From Rheum nobile (taxonomy: Eukaryota > Streptophyta > Magnoliopsida > Caryophyllales > Polygonaceae): a stretch of DNA of 64,000 bases. Both the position numbers and the translations under genes were made by a program. Position 1 is the stretch's first letter. Every line of letters begins with the position of its first letter. A model generated the notes under the pieces. That model ran no database searches and had not been told where the DNA came from. It saw nothing but the letters and a program-made list of their open reading frames with translations. The DNA lies in NCBI GenBank assembly GCA_027886185.1, contig WOAB01000568.1, positions 9,308,501-9,372,500 of the forward strand, read 5' to 3'. Shown here piece after piece: positions 54,429 to 64,000 of the stretch.

Positions 54429-56525
54429 ATGGTGAATACAAGCAACACTATCCGTACTGGTGTTGGGACAAGCAATGACCCCAGACCAATTATAAGGAAT
54501 GTTCCAGACCCTGTGGAGGAAAACGAATCAATTTCCCATAATAACCCTAGGGGCAATGGCCAAGCTCAGGCCAACGCTCCGATGGTGTTTGATGCAGCGG
54601 CAGTTGCAGCTATTCAGGGAATATTTATGCAAGCATTCGCCGATGTTATGCAACCTGTTGCACCTCAGGCACAAGGTGTGCCAATTCCGCCAGAAATTCC
54701 TAGGTTCGTGGAACCTAATGTTCATGTACACCGTGATGAGACGGCCAGGAATAGGGATAATTATGGTCGAGCACTGAAGACCATTAACTCTATGAGGCCG
54801 GACAGTTATGACGGAAAAGGAGAGCCGGTCAGGGTGGCTCATTGGTTTTTCCATATGGAGCGGTTGTTTCGCAATATCGAATGCACCGAGGCTGAGAAGG
54901 TACATATAGCTTCTCTTCAGTTGAAGGGAGATGCTAGCGAATGGTGGGAGAACACTAGACTAGCTGATCGGGCTGATTTGAACTAGGGGATGTTCAAAAC
55001 AAAGATGAATGATCGTTTATTTTCCCAAGCCATGCGGGATGAGAAACACAAGGAATTCCTTTATCCCAAGAATGACGGATTGAAAGTGACCGAGCTAGCG
55101 GCCAAGTTCAATCATTTATTACAATACGCTGGGTTTGTTGTGTCCAGCGAGGAACAGAAGATTTAGCATTTCCATGAGTGGATGAGCCCAGACATTAAAC
55201 CGATGATGTTGCGTCACGGATGCTCTACCTTGGAGCAATACGTGGATGCAGAGTATAAGTTGGAGGTGACTCTGGAAGAGTCAACCAAGAGACGGAATCG
55301 CCAGAGGTCGATGCAAAATCAATCTCAGGCAAGTGGATTTAAACGTCCTGCGCCACCGTCCAACTTCGACAAGTCTGGCAAAGCGAGGACAGAGATGACT
55401 CAAGGAGGGTCAACACAACAATCAGGTCAGGGCAAGAGTCTGATCCAATGTCACAATTATGGTACAGTTGGGCACAGAAACTTTGTGTGTCCGAAGGAAA
55501 AGAAGACGTGTTTTGGTTGTGGGAAGGAAGGGCATATGCAGAGGTTCTGTCGACAGGGAAAGCAGAAGGGAACGGAGTCACAGCAAGGGTCTGTTAACCA
55601 GAACAACCGACCTAGGTTCAAATCGAGGGAGACTCCTAGTCCTTCGATGCAGACGACTGCACAGAACAAAGGCAAACCCCCAGCTACTTCGGGAGGTCAG
55701 GGTAAACGCCTGTACGAGATGCGTGAGGTTGATGGACCTAACGCTTCAGTTGCTCAAGGTACTCTATACCTTCATTCTACTTCAGTGTGTATACTGTTTG
55801 ATTCGGGTGCTACCCATTCCTTTATTTCAAAGAATTGTGTTAGTAAGTTAGGTTTAGTCTGCAACGAGGTTTGTGAACCTTTCGTTGTGAATCTTCCTAA
55901 TGATGACCATTTAGTGGGTGCCAAGCGTTTGTCAGAATTTCTGGTTACCATTCAAGGTAAGAAGTTTGAGGCAGATTTGATCTGTATTGTTGAGGCTCCA
56001 TACGACATTATTCTCGGTATGGATTGGCTGACGCGTCATGGGGCGGTGATCAACTTTAGTTCAAGAACTATAACGGTGTCATCTGGGGACCAGTGTGTGT
56101 GCAAATTCAAGGGTCGGAATGAAGCGGATAACGGCAGGCTTATCAATGCGATGGCTGCGTTTAAGCTACTTCGACAAGGTTGTGTCGGGTACCTTTGCTA
56201 CCTGGAAACGCCCATGAAAGATGAACCAACAATTCTTGATATTCCCGTGATTAATGAATTTCCTGTTGTTTTTCCGGAAGAGATTCCTGGATTACCCCCA
56301 AAGCGTGACGTGGAATTTTCTATCGATCTCGAGCCTGGTACCACGCCGATTTCTAAAGCACCGTACTGGATGGCTCCTGCAGAGATGAAAGAGTTGAAGA
56401 AGCAACTTAAGGATCTTCTCGACAAAGGTTATGTAAGGCCGAGCGCATCACCTTGGGGCGCTCCGGTGTTATTTGTACGTCAAGAAGAAGGATGGATCGT
56501 TTTGACTTTGCATCGACTATCGTGA
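54429..56525 (+). pseudogene. gag-protease-start of reverse transcriptase, element G
   Basis: Starts at ATG 54429 (MVNTSNTIRTGVGTSNDPRP); an open TTG five codons upstream is less likely. The capsid region has RPDSYDGKGEPVRVAHWFFH and LQLKGDASEWWEN. In-frame TAG codons occur at 54984-54986 and 55164-55166. Two knuckles follow: CHNYGTVGHRNFVC, where the second Cys is Tyr, and an intact CFGCGKEGHMQRFC. The protease core is ILFDSGATHSFISK (Asp-Ser-Gly at about 55800) and later DIILGMDWLTRHGAVINF. The reverse transcriptase N-terminus runs to PWGAPVLFV, then a one-base frameshift near 56478-56485 ends the frame at 56525. In the pol frame a TGA lies just before the next part. Confidence 0.85.
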
Positions 56526-56526
56526 G

Positions 56527-59154
56527 TTGAATAAAGTCACGATCAAGAACAAATATCCTTTGCCAAGGATTGATGATCTGTTAGATCAACTACAAGGAAC
56601 AAAAGTCTTTTCCAAGATCGATCTGAGATCTGGTTATCATCAGCTCAGGATTCGTGAGGAAGATATTCCAAGGACTGCATTCCGGACGAGATATGGTCAC
56701 TACGAGTTCGTAGTCATGCCATTTGGACTTACCAATGCTCCAGCGGTTTTCATGGATCTGATGAACCGATGTTTTCACCAGTACTTGGATAAGTTCGTGG
56801 TGGTCTTCATCGATGCCATTTTGATCTACTCCCCGAGTGTGGCAGCTCATGAGGAACATCTTCGGATTATTTTATCAGTCCTTAAACAAAATCAACTATA
56901 TGCGAAATTGTCTAAGTGCGACTTTTGGATCAAGGAAGTGGCTTTCTTAGGCCATGTGATCAATGAGAATGGGGTGATAGTTGATCCCCAGAAGATTGAA
57001 GCATTATCCAATTGGAAGCGGCCTCAAAACGTGAAGGAGGTGCATAGTTTTCTAGGACTTGCGGGTTACTACAGACGGTTCGTAGAGGGATTTTCTAAGA
57101 TCGCTCTACCTATGACTGGTCTGCTCCGCAAGGCCCACAAGACGTTTGTCTGGAATGACAAGTGTGAGGTCAGTTTTCAAAAGCTGAAGCAATGTCTGAC
57201 CTCCGCACCAGTATTGACGCTGCTAGAAGGAACTGGTGATTATGCGGTCTATAGTGATGCTTCGAAAAATGGGTTGGGATGTGTGTTGATGCAAAGAGGC
57301 AAGGTTATTGCTTACGCATCAAGACAGCTAAAAACCTATGAAGAAAACTATCCGACGCATGATCTGGAATTAGCAGCAGTAGTGTTTGCGCTGAAGATTT
57401 GGAGGCACTATCTCTATGGTGTGAGGTGCCAAGTCTTCACTGATCATAAGAGTCTCAAGTATATATTTACTCAGAAGGAGCTGAATATGAGACAACGTCG
57501 CTGGTTGGAGCTACTCAAAGACTACGACATCGAATTGTTGTATCATCCGGGCAAGGCTAATGTAGTAGTTGATGCATTAAGCCAGAAGATGCCACACGAG
57601 ACTGTAGTGGCTTTGCTTGTTGCTCAGACCAAGCTGAACCAAGAATTGTGCGAGATTGAAGTCTTGTACGATCAACGTCGTGGATACCTGAGTATGCTTG
57701 AGATTCAAGCTACACTTCTTGATCAGATCAAGGAGAAACAGGTCGATGATGTAATTCTAGTGAAGCTATACAGCGAAGTAATGGACGGGAAAGCTCCCGG
57801 TTTCGTGATTCAGAAAGATGGATCACTCTGGTTTCAGGATCGGATTTGTGTGCCTAACGTTGAGGGCCTTCTCCAATTGGTGATGAGGGAAGCCCATTCG
57901 TCAGCCTATTCTGTACATCCAGGCTCTAGCAAGATGTACAAGGACCTCAGAATGAAGTTCTGGTGGCCCAATATGAAGTGGGATGTGACAGAGTTTATGG
58001 CGAAATGCTTGACTTGTCAGAAGGTCAAGATAGAACACCGAAGACCCGGTGGAGAATTGCTACCTCTTCCAGTTCCAAAATTGAAGTGGGAGGACATTGC
58101 AATGGATTTCGTCACAGGGTTGCCTAAAGCTCAAAGTCAGAAGGATGCTATATGGGTTATCGTTGACAGGCTCACAAAGAGTGCTCACTTCGTGGCTATC
58201 AAGACAACGTGGGGAACCCAAAAGCTGTCAGAAGTGTTTTTACACGAGGTTATCCGTTTGCATGGTACTCCAAAGACCATTGTATCGAATCGCGGTGGCA
58301 GAGTCATGTCAAGATTCTGGAAGGAATTGCACAAGGCCATGGGAACCGAGTTAAGGTTCAGTACTGCGTTTCATCCTCAAACGGATGGACAGTCTGAAAG
58401 GACCATTCAGACCTTGGAAGATTTGCTAAGAGCTTGTGCACTCGATCGTCCGACTAGCTGGGAGGACAACCTGAGTCTGATTGAGTTCACATACAACAAT
58501 AGCTGGCATGCTACTATCAAGATGGCTCCATTCGAGGCTTTGTACAGTCGAAAGTACAGATCTCCGATTTGTTGGGATGAGAATGCCGACAAGATTCTGC
58601 TCGGACCAGAGCTAGTCGAAAGGACCGCCTCAGACATTGCCTTGATAAGACAAAGGATGTTGATAACTCAAAGTCGACAAAAGTCTTACGCTGACCCGAA
58701 GCGTAGGAATGTTGAATTCGAGGTTGGTGACAAAGTATTTGTCAAGGTGTCACCATCCAAAGGTGTGTTCAGATTTGGTAAGCGTGGGAAGGTTAACCCT
58801 CGCTACGTGGGACCATTTGAGATCCTTGATAGGGTGGGATCTCTAGCGTACCATTTGGCATTGCCGCCATCGGCACATCCAGTGCACAACGTGTTCCATG
58901 TATCCTTGTTAAGGAAATATGTGCCAGATGAATCTCATGTGCTGAGTTATGAAGACATCGAGATCAAGGAAAATGGCACCTACGAGGAGATACCTGTGCG
59001 TATTCTCGAGCGTCGTGAGAAGCAGCTACGCAGCAAGGTGGTACCGTTGGTACGAATTTTGTGGTCCAAGTCAGGAATCGAAGAGGTTACTTGGGAGACT
59101 TGGGAAACTGAAGAGGATATGCTTAGACGCTTTCCCGAGTTGTTTTCGGCCTAG
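56527..59154 (+). pseudogene. reverse transcriptase-RNase H-integrase-chromodomain, element G
   Basis: 875 open codons in the frame after the shift. Reverse transcriptase: KIDLRSGYHQLRIREEDIPR, FVVMPFGLTNAPAVFMD, and the catalytic box, which reads VVVFIDAILIYS: the second Asp of the paired Asp motif is Ala (residue 97, 56815-56817). RNase H: YAVYSDASKNGLGCVLMQRG and FTDHKSLKYIFTQKELN. Integrase: HHCC zinc motif (His-Pro-Gly-Ser to CLTCQKVK), first catalytic Asp in IWVIVDRLTKSAHFVAI, an Asn where the second Asp is expected (SNRGG, residue 588, 58288-58290), and Glu in QTDGQSERTIQTLE. The C-terminal IEEVTWETWETEEDMLRRFP resembles a plant chromovirus chromodomain. Long frame preservation with two catalytic losses is notable. 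Confidence 0.9.
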
Positions 59155-59181
59155 AATAGCCAAGTTTCGGGGTCGAAACTT

Positions 59182-59199
59182 CTTTTAAGGGGGAGGTAA
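59182..59199 (+). other. polypurine tract of element G
   Basis: CTTTTAAGGGGGAGGTAA directly before the 3' LTR. Confidence 0.85.
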
Positions 59200-61274
59200 T
59201 GTAATATCCCTCATTTTATAAGGATATTTTGGAATTTTTTTCCAACTCCTGTATTACAAGTCGGATTAATTTTAGAGAGGTTTGGACATTCTGTAAATTG
59301 TTTGATCTCTGTAATATTTTTCTGAGTAATATAAAATCCAGTCGACGTATGTTCAAGGTTAAATAGTCGTTCGTGTACGAATATATTTAACCCGGAGTTA
59401 AGATATTTAACCCAAGATTTAAAACGGACAAGAGGGTGAAAAATGGCCTTGACCGCACCCCGCGGTCAAGTGGCCGCACCCGCGGCGAGGACCAGTTCTG
59501 AAGCAATCAGGTGAGGCGGTCACTGGACGCCACCGCACCCTGCCGCACCCCGCGGTGGGATATTTTTCTTCGGCAGAGTTATCCTCTTCCCCTGCAAGTG
59601 GCGCCGGTTGTCAGGCCTAGCCTCGCCTAGCCTCCCTTGCTGGTCTCCTGCTTGTTCCCTGCTGGGGGAGCTCTTGGTTGGCTATAAAAGGGGTCGAAAT
59701 CAGAAAGGGAAGGAGCATCATCTTCCTCCTCTGTTTTCTCCTCTGAAAATCTCCATTGAAACCAAGCTTTTGAGCTTTGTTTGAGAAGGTGGTCGAACCC
59801 CCCTTTGAGTGTTTACAAGGGTACTCACAAGTAGTATTTGAAGGTGCAAGGAGTATTAAGATCAAACACCAAACGAGTCAAGTTGGGTGAGTTTTCTGAA
59901 CCTTGTTGTCAAAGCCTTTGCCACTGTGACCCCACCGTACCCGCGGCGAGATGTCCGTGTGTGTGTGTTCTTGGGAGTTGTGGTCTTGACCAAGGCTCGG
60001 TTCCTTCGATTCTTTTCGTATTCTTTTAGATTCATATTTGTGGATATTGAATCTAACCTAGGATCTCGTCATGGGTCGTTTCTTAGGGATTTTTAATCCG
60101 AGATCTATCCCAGTTCCAGATCCAGGAACCCGGCGTTTCTAAGCTTTGTTCGAGCTCGACTAATCTAAGGCAAGTGGCGGTTCGCTCTTGCTCATCATTC
60201 CATATTTCAATTAATTATCAATTGTTTAGTTGTTAATTAATTTGGGATGGTTTATTGATTTATTGTTCGTTGGGAACAACTTTGTTAATAATTGATTAAA
60301 AGATGATATTATACTAGGTTGTATATCTGCTAGAACAACGCTAGTATAAATATATGTGTATGATGTTGGCCATGTTGGCTTTGATGTGGACTATTACTGT
60401 GTTGAACTGTTAGTTAGCACGAGTATTCGTAGGAACGCTTGGACTTTGCGAGGTCCATTCGTTTCTTTATAACTTGGCAAATAACAGGGCGATCAAGACC
60501 CTATGCCAAACTTTCTGGTCATGACCAACCGTGATGTGGATATAGAGGCTTGGACTCTGCGATGTGGATATAAAAGCTTATAACGTGATGTGTGTTTTGG
60601 AATTAAATAAGATAAGTGCCGTTAGTCGCACATAACTAATATACCTCCGGCGAGTAGTGCAGCTAGGAAAACTTGTCTTATCTTTTAAATCGCTCGTATG
60701 CAATACTGTGATTCTGTGATTAATTAAGTTTCCCAACATTTGTCATATTTTCCGATAAGACTCAATTCCTTGGGAGTCTTCTCTTCAGTGCATATCTTAT
60801 TTAATATTCATTCAGGGAAAGTACCGGGTTATGTATCGTTCCGTCGGTTATTATTCGAGGGACAATGATAGTAAACGGTTACGATCTCTCGAACCACTCT
60901 GCTTTATACCCCTTGCTTGGTCTTTCATTAGACTAACCAACCGCAATTGTTCTCTGCATGGTTGGCTGGTGTCATCCGTTCGATTCGGCACATCAGATAA
61001 ATTGTGAATCCGAGAAGGCTAGAACGACTATAAAGGCGAACGATGTTTTTGTTGTTATTTAAGACTTCCACTGTAATAATTCTGATAATGTATTTTGATG
61101 TATTTGGAATTATGCTGAAATTCCGAGACTTGGTTTTAATGGAAGTTATGATATGTTGTATCATAACTGTGGTTTAATGATTTATATCAACCGGAAAAGC
61201 CTTGGGTGACATCGGACAGCACGTCTGAGGTCACTGGCGGTAATACTTTCAAGAGGTTATTTGGGGGTGTTACA
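59200..61274 (+). repeat. 3' LTR of element G
   Basis: 2075 bp, close to the 5' LTR apart from scattered transitions and the two unit losses noted there. TATA box at 59693-59700. It ends GTGTTACA at the target duplication CTCGT (61275-61279). Confidence 0.9.
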
Positions 61275-61420
61275 CTCGTGCCCACGAGCGCAAGAGAGCC
61301 ACAAGCCTTAGCCTCGGAATTGGCTTGTATTTATCCAAGTCGTGAAGAGTTGGTGAACCTCGATCCGTCTTCTACCTAGATCCGCCCCGACAACGCGCGA
61401 ACAGAGACGTTTACGCATCA
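61275..61420 (+). repeat. LTR D2, right part
   Basis: Starts with G's CTCGT duplication and continues the plus-strand D LTR to its end TTTACGCATCA. It is followed by A'-type LTR sequence, so D2 was inserted in A'. Confidence 0.85.
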
Positions 61421-62123
61421 CATTTCCAATATGGATTCACATTACGCGGTGAGGTTGGTCGAGGACCCAAATATTCATATAATTTCCCATAAGACTCAAT
61501 TCATTGGAGTCTTCTCTTTAAACATACCTCTTCATTCATTTCGGTAGAAGTTTATAGTCATATACCGTTTACCAAGTTGTATTCTGGAAACAAGGGTAGT
61601 GATTATATACGACTACGAGAATCAATCTGCTTTCACCCTTGCATAGTCTTTCATTAGACTAACCAACATTTCTATTCCTTGCATGGTTGGCTGGTATCAT
61701 CCGTTCTATACGGCACATCAGAGGTTGGTCCCCAACGGTTTAAAGTAACCATCCGAAGATGAAGGCTTGTAGTTGAAGGTTGTGTCTTAAGAAGTAATAT
61801 TTTAAAGGTGTGTATGTGTTGAATAAATGTAATACTTAGTCATGTATTTTAGGATTTGTGTAAAAGTCTTTGGTTGTAACTTAAAAAAGTCTTTCGTTGT
61901 TATTTTAACTATGTTGTATTACTGTCCTTCTCGTTTTACGAGAGGAATTTTAACAAAAGATTAGGTTTAATTTCAAAGTCTTTCGCTATTCACTCTGTCA
62001 TTATTTAACATTTATTTATTTATTTAAGCTTAATTGTTCCGATTAAAACCTATGGTAACTTTGGACATTAACGTCTGAGGTCACTGGCGTGTGGCACTAC
62101 TGACATAAGTCGGGGGTGTTACA
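61421..62123 (+). repeat. 3' part of a diverged A-type LTR (A'), plus orientation
   Basis: Matches the reverse complement of about 20105-20860 in LTR A2, including ACTAACCAAC, the GTATCATCCG-like block and the end CGGGGGTGTTACA. It is much more diverged than A1-A4 are from each other, so it is an older copy. Its 5' continuation is the inverted piece at 49990-50381. Confidence 0.75.
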
Positions 62124-62440
62124 TTGAGTGCCTCCAAAGATTTCTTCATGGTCCCCATGCTTAGGAAATACAATGCGTTTAGAATAAAATATTCCTTATT
62201 CGATCTTATCTTATTGGCAAATCCTATTCCTAGTAGGATTATCATTGGACCTCTATATAAAATAGGTGCCAATCTCTTATAAACAAGATAAGCATACACT
62301 TATAACCATATTCTCATACATCAATACAATCTTGATTTATTATCTCGAAAGCTTGTTCAATTTTCACAATGTGTCATCCTTGATCTCATACTTGATAATT
62401 GAAGCGGATTGTGTCACGATATGAAATCTGCCCAAAACAA
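62124..62440 (+). repeat. LTR remnant of element H (Tat type)
   Basis: AT-rich sequence ending just before a TGGCGCCTACTGTGGGG primer site, with a TATATAAAA at 62254-62262. The 5' part of the LTR is missing, replaced by the A' LTR. Confidence 0.6.
62254..62262 (+). promoter_or_regulatory. predicted TATA box of element H
   Basis: CTCTATATAAAATAGG in the LTR remnant, about 190 bp before the primer site. Motif-based. Confidence 0.55.
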
Positions 62441-62441
62441 T

Positions 62442-62460
62442 TGGCGCCTACTGTGGGGAT
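62442..62460 (+). other. primer binding site of element H
   Basis: TGGCGCCTACTGTGGGGAT, a variant of the TGGCGCCCACCGTGGGG site typical of Tat/Retand-type elements. Confidence 0.75.
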
Positions 62461-62518
62461 AAGAGTAAAAAAGATTAAACTTTGTTTCCAAACCACAAAC
62501 ACTGCAAACCATATCACC

Positions 62519-63549
62519 ATGTCCAACGATCGACCAACCACCAACAACATCACTACATCTGAAGACGTCGCCATCACAACAATGACAAATCTTCCTTAAA
62601 ATCCATCTAATCAAGCCGGTCCTAGCAGTCTGGGGGATCACCACACCACCGACATGGCAGAACACCGAAAAAAGATGAAAGCTTTGGAAGAGTCATGGCC
62701 GCGTAGAAAACCCAAATTTTGAAATCTTTGGAAGTGGTATTAAAGGAGAATAGGGCATTGCGTTCCCTGAACTTGTCAATGCCACCACCGACACCTCAAT
62801 CCCGACTCCAGTACGTCCACGGTGACAACCCGTCTTTATCGACTTCAACCACAATGCCATCAACTAGCGTTGGGGGATCTCGCCACCCTCCGATAGCAAT
62901 GACCAACCAGGTGGTCCATGAACTGGAAGCAACTAATCCAATGGAGGCAATACCAATGGAGTTGTTTGATCATGTCATCGAGCGAAAGTGGCACGCAAGT
63001 ACCATAGTTACCTTGTCCGATAGAAGAGGAAGGATATGAATGATATGCCGACTCACCCTTCGTCGACACCATTGTTCACGTCGAGATTCCCATAAAGTCT
63101 ACAGTTCCCGACATGCCGTCGTATGATGGGAAAGTTGATTTCGATGAGCAAGTCTCATTATATAAGTAGAGGATGATGACGAGCATAATGCTAAACACTT
63201 AAAAGAAGTCGTGATGTGCAAATGGTTCAGATCTTCCTTGAAAGGCTCCGCCTTGACGTGGTTCAAATACCTAAGGAATGGGAGTATCTTCTCATTCGCT
63301 GGACTGATCAACTTATTCAAAACTCAGTTTGCTAGCAGTCGACGACTCCAAAAGCAATCCAGTGATCTCTACTGCATCATCAAACGCCCAGGGGAGATGC
63401 TAAGGAAGTACCTCATCAGGTTCAACGATGAGAAGGTGTCGATACCTCTCTGCGTCACCCCAACCACCATAGAAGAATTCAGGCGGGGGCTATTCGAGAA
63501 GTCGAAGATGTATCGTGATCTAATGAAGTACCCATGTCATATGTTCTAA
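62519..63549 (+). pseudogene. gag remnant of element H (Tat type)
   Basis: Begins at ATG 62519 (MSNDRPTTNN). A TAA at 62597 and a frameshift near 62700 lead into the frame of 62719-63039, with further shifts between 63040 and 63210. Then an open stretch, FRSSLKGSALTWFKYLRNGS, FAGLINLFKTQFASSRRLQK and PGEMLRKYLIRFNDE, gives the Retrotrans_gag capsid pattern of the Tat lineage. In another frame near 63050-63160 is VPDMPSYDGKVDFDEQVSLY, the usual block preceding it. Heavily decayed; no pol is present before the next LTR. Confidence 0.75.
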
Positions 63550-63737
63550 GAATCCAAGCCAAAGCCATGGCGTACATCTGATTGCAAGATAACGGTCTCT
63601 GACCAGAAAGGTCACAAGAGTCATCACGACTAAGCAAACCCGTAAAAAAAAGACACGTTACAACCAACAAAACTGAGACGGTCAATAGCATCCGATATAA
63701 TAGATACAACCTCTACAACAACTGGGCGCTCTATCCT
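63550..63737 (+). other. tail of element H before the next LTR
   Basis: Short non-coding or decayed gag sequence; truncated by the LTR that begins at 63738. Confidence 0.4.
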
Positions 63738-64000
63738 TGATCAGCTCTACTTTGTAGTGCTTAACTAGGAGTTGTTACCGGAGTTTTAGGTACCGTGTGT
63801 ATGTGTTTAGAGCGTAAGTTAGGAGAGTGGAGTTGATGATAAGGAATGTTGATTTGGTGGTCTCAAGCGCTTAAATGAAGACATATTGAAGATGGAGGAG
63901 AAGACCACAAGTGAAGAATGAAGCAAGACGTTGAAGACGCTGCAGGAAGATTTCCGCGGTCGCGGAAGACACTGCCGCGGTCGCGGATTGAAGAATCAGC
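63738..64000 (+). repeat. E-family (Athila-type) LTR, start only
   Basis: TGATCAGCTCTACTTTGTAG and the following 200 bp match the start of the E LTR at 45505, with more divergence. GC words TTCCGCGGTCGCGGAAG and GCCGCGGTCGCGGATTG are at 63953-63990. It continues past the window edge. Confidence 0.75.

Larger units (their letters stand above)
51041..61274 (+). mobile_element. element G: chromovirus-type Ty3/gypsy retrotransposon, structurally complete
   Basis: 10,234 bp with a perfect CTCGT target duplication (51036-51040 and 61275-61279). LTRs start TGTAATATCC and end GTGTTACA. It has a primer site, a polypurine tract, an extra 5' ORF, gag, protease, reverse transcriptase, RNase H, integrase and a chromodomain-like C-terminus, most like the Tekay/Del lineage. 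It carries five in-frame stops, one frameshift and substitutions at two catalytic residues, so it cannot be autonomous as it stands. Confidence 0.85.

Noticed and set aside
51041..61274. Endogenous plant pararetrovirus
   Set aside because: Paired long LTRs, a 5-bp target duplication, integrase and a chromodomain-like end identify an LTR retrotransposon; no movement-protein motif is present.
45505..63738. E-type LTRs at 45505 and 63738 as the two LTRs of one 18-kb element
   Set aside because: The first follows its own polypurine tract and is therefore a 3' LTR; the second is more diverged, and the DNA between belongs to D, G, A' and H. No shared target duplication was found.

Overview
This is a stretch of angiosperm (most likely eudicot) nuclear heterochromatin: 64 kb built almost entirely of transposable elements inserted into one another. 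The plant assignment rests on Athila- and Tat-type Ty3/gypsy elements, a chromodomain Ty3/gypsy element, initiator-Met and 'TGGCGCC'-type primer binding sites, a Mutator-like element carrying captured gene fragments, and the absence of any intact host gene. I cannot name the species. All domain and lineage names come from motif reading, without any database search.

Layout. A G-family LTR tail (1-214) sits in a C-family LTR fragment (215-524). Element C (525-4969, ending at 44306-44328) is an internally deleted Ty3-type element whose 3' LTR is split by array A (4970-44300, target duplication GTGGC). Array A is a minus-strand, non-coding, LARD-like element present as several units sharing LTRs (LTR copies A1 to A4). 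Into array A went: a Mutator-like element M (9469-18182, 9-bp target duplication, with an EMB8-like gene fragment and a 5-kb tandem array of hairpin units); an Athila deletion derivative F (25584-34038, minus strand, target duplication ATACG) with gag, protease and ORF2 but no reverse transcriptase or integrase; and element B (35274-41919, target duplication GTATC), also a tandem LTR-internal-LTR-internal-LTR structure with one small gag/protease ORF per unit.

Right of array A come the 3' end of an Athila-type element E (44329 to about 46764), a decayed Ty3-type element D on the minus strand (about 46767-49770) whose pol end and LTR recur in inverted orientation from 50382 (LTR ending at 61420), pieces of a diverged A-type LTR (A'), and a structurally complete chromovirus-type element G (51041-61274, target duplication CTCGT) inserted in the D LTR. 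The window ends in a Tat-type remnant H (62124-63737) and another E-type LTR (63738 onward).

Nothing here works as a cellular pathway. The shared theme is non-autonomy: A, B, C and F lack reverse transcriptase and integrase, and would depend on enzymes supplied by other elements. The least expected patterns are: clusters of short GC-rich, often palindromic words near the predicted TATA box in several unrelated LTR families; LTR-sharing tandem arrays in two different families; and the hairpin array inside the Mutator-like element.
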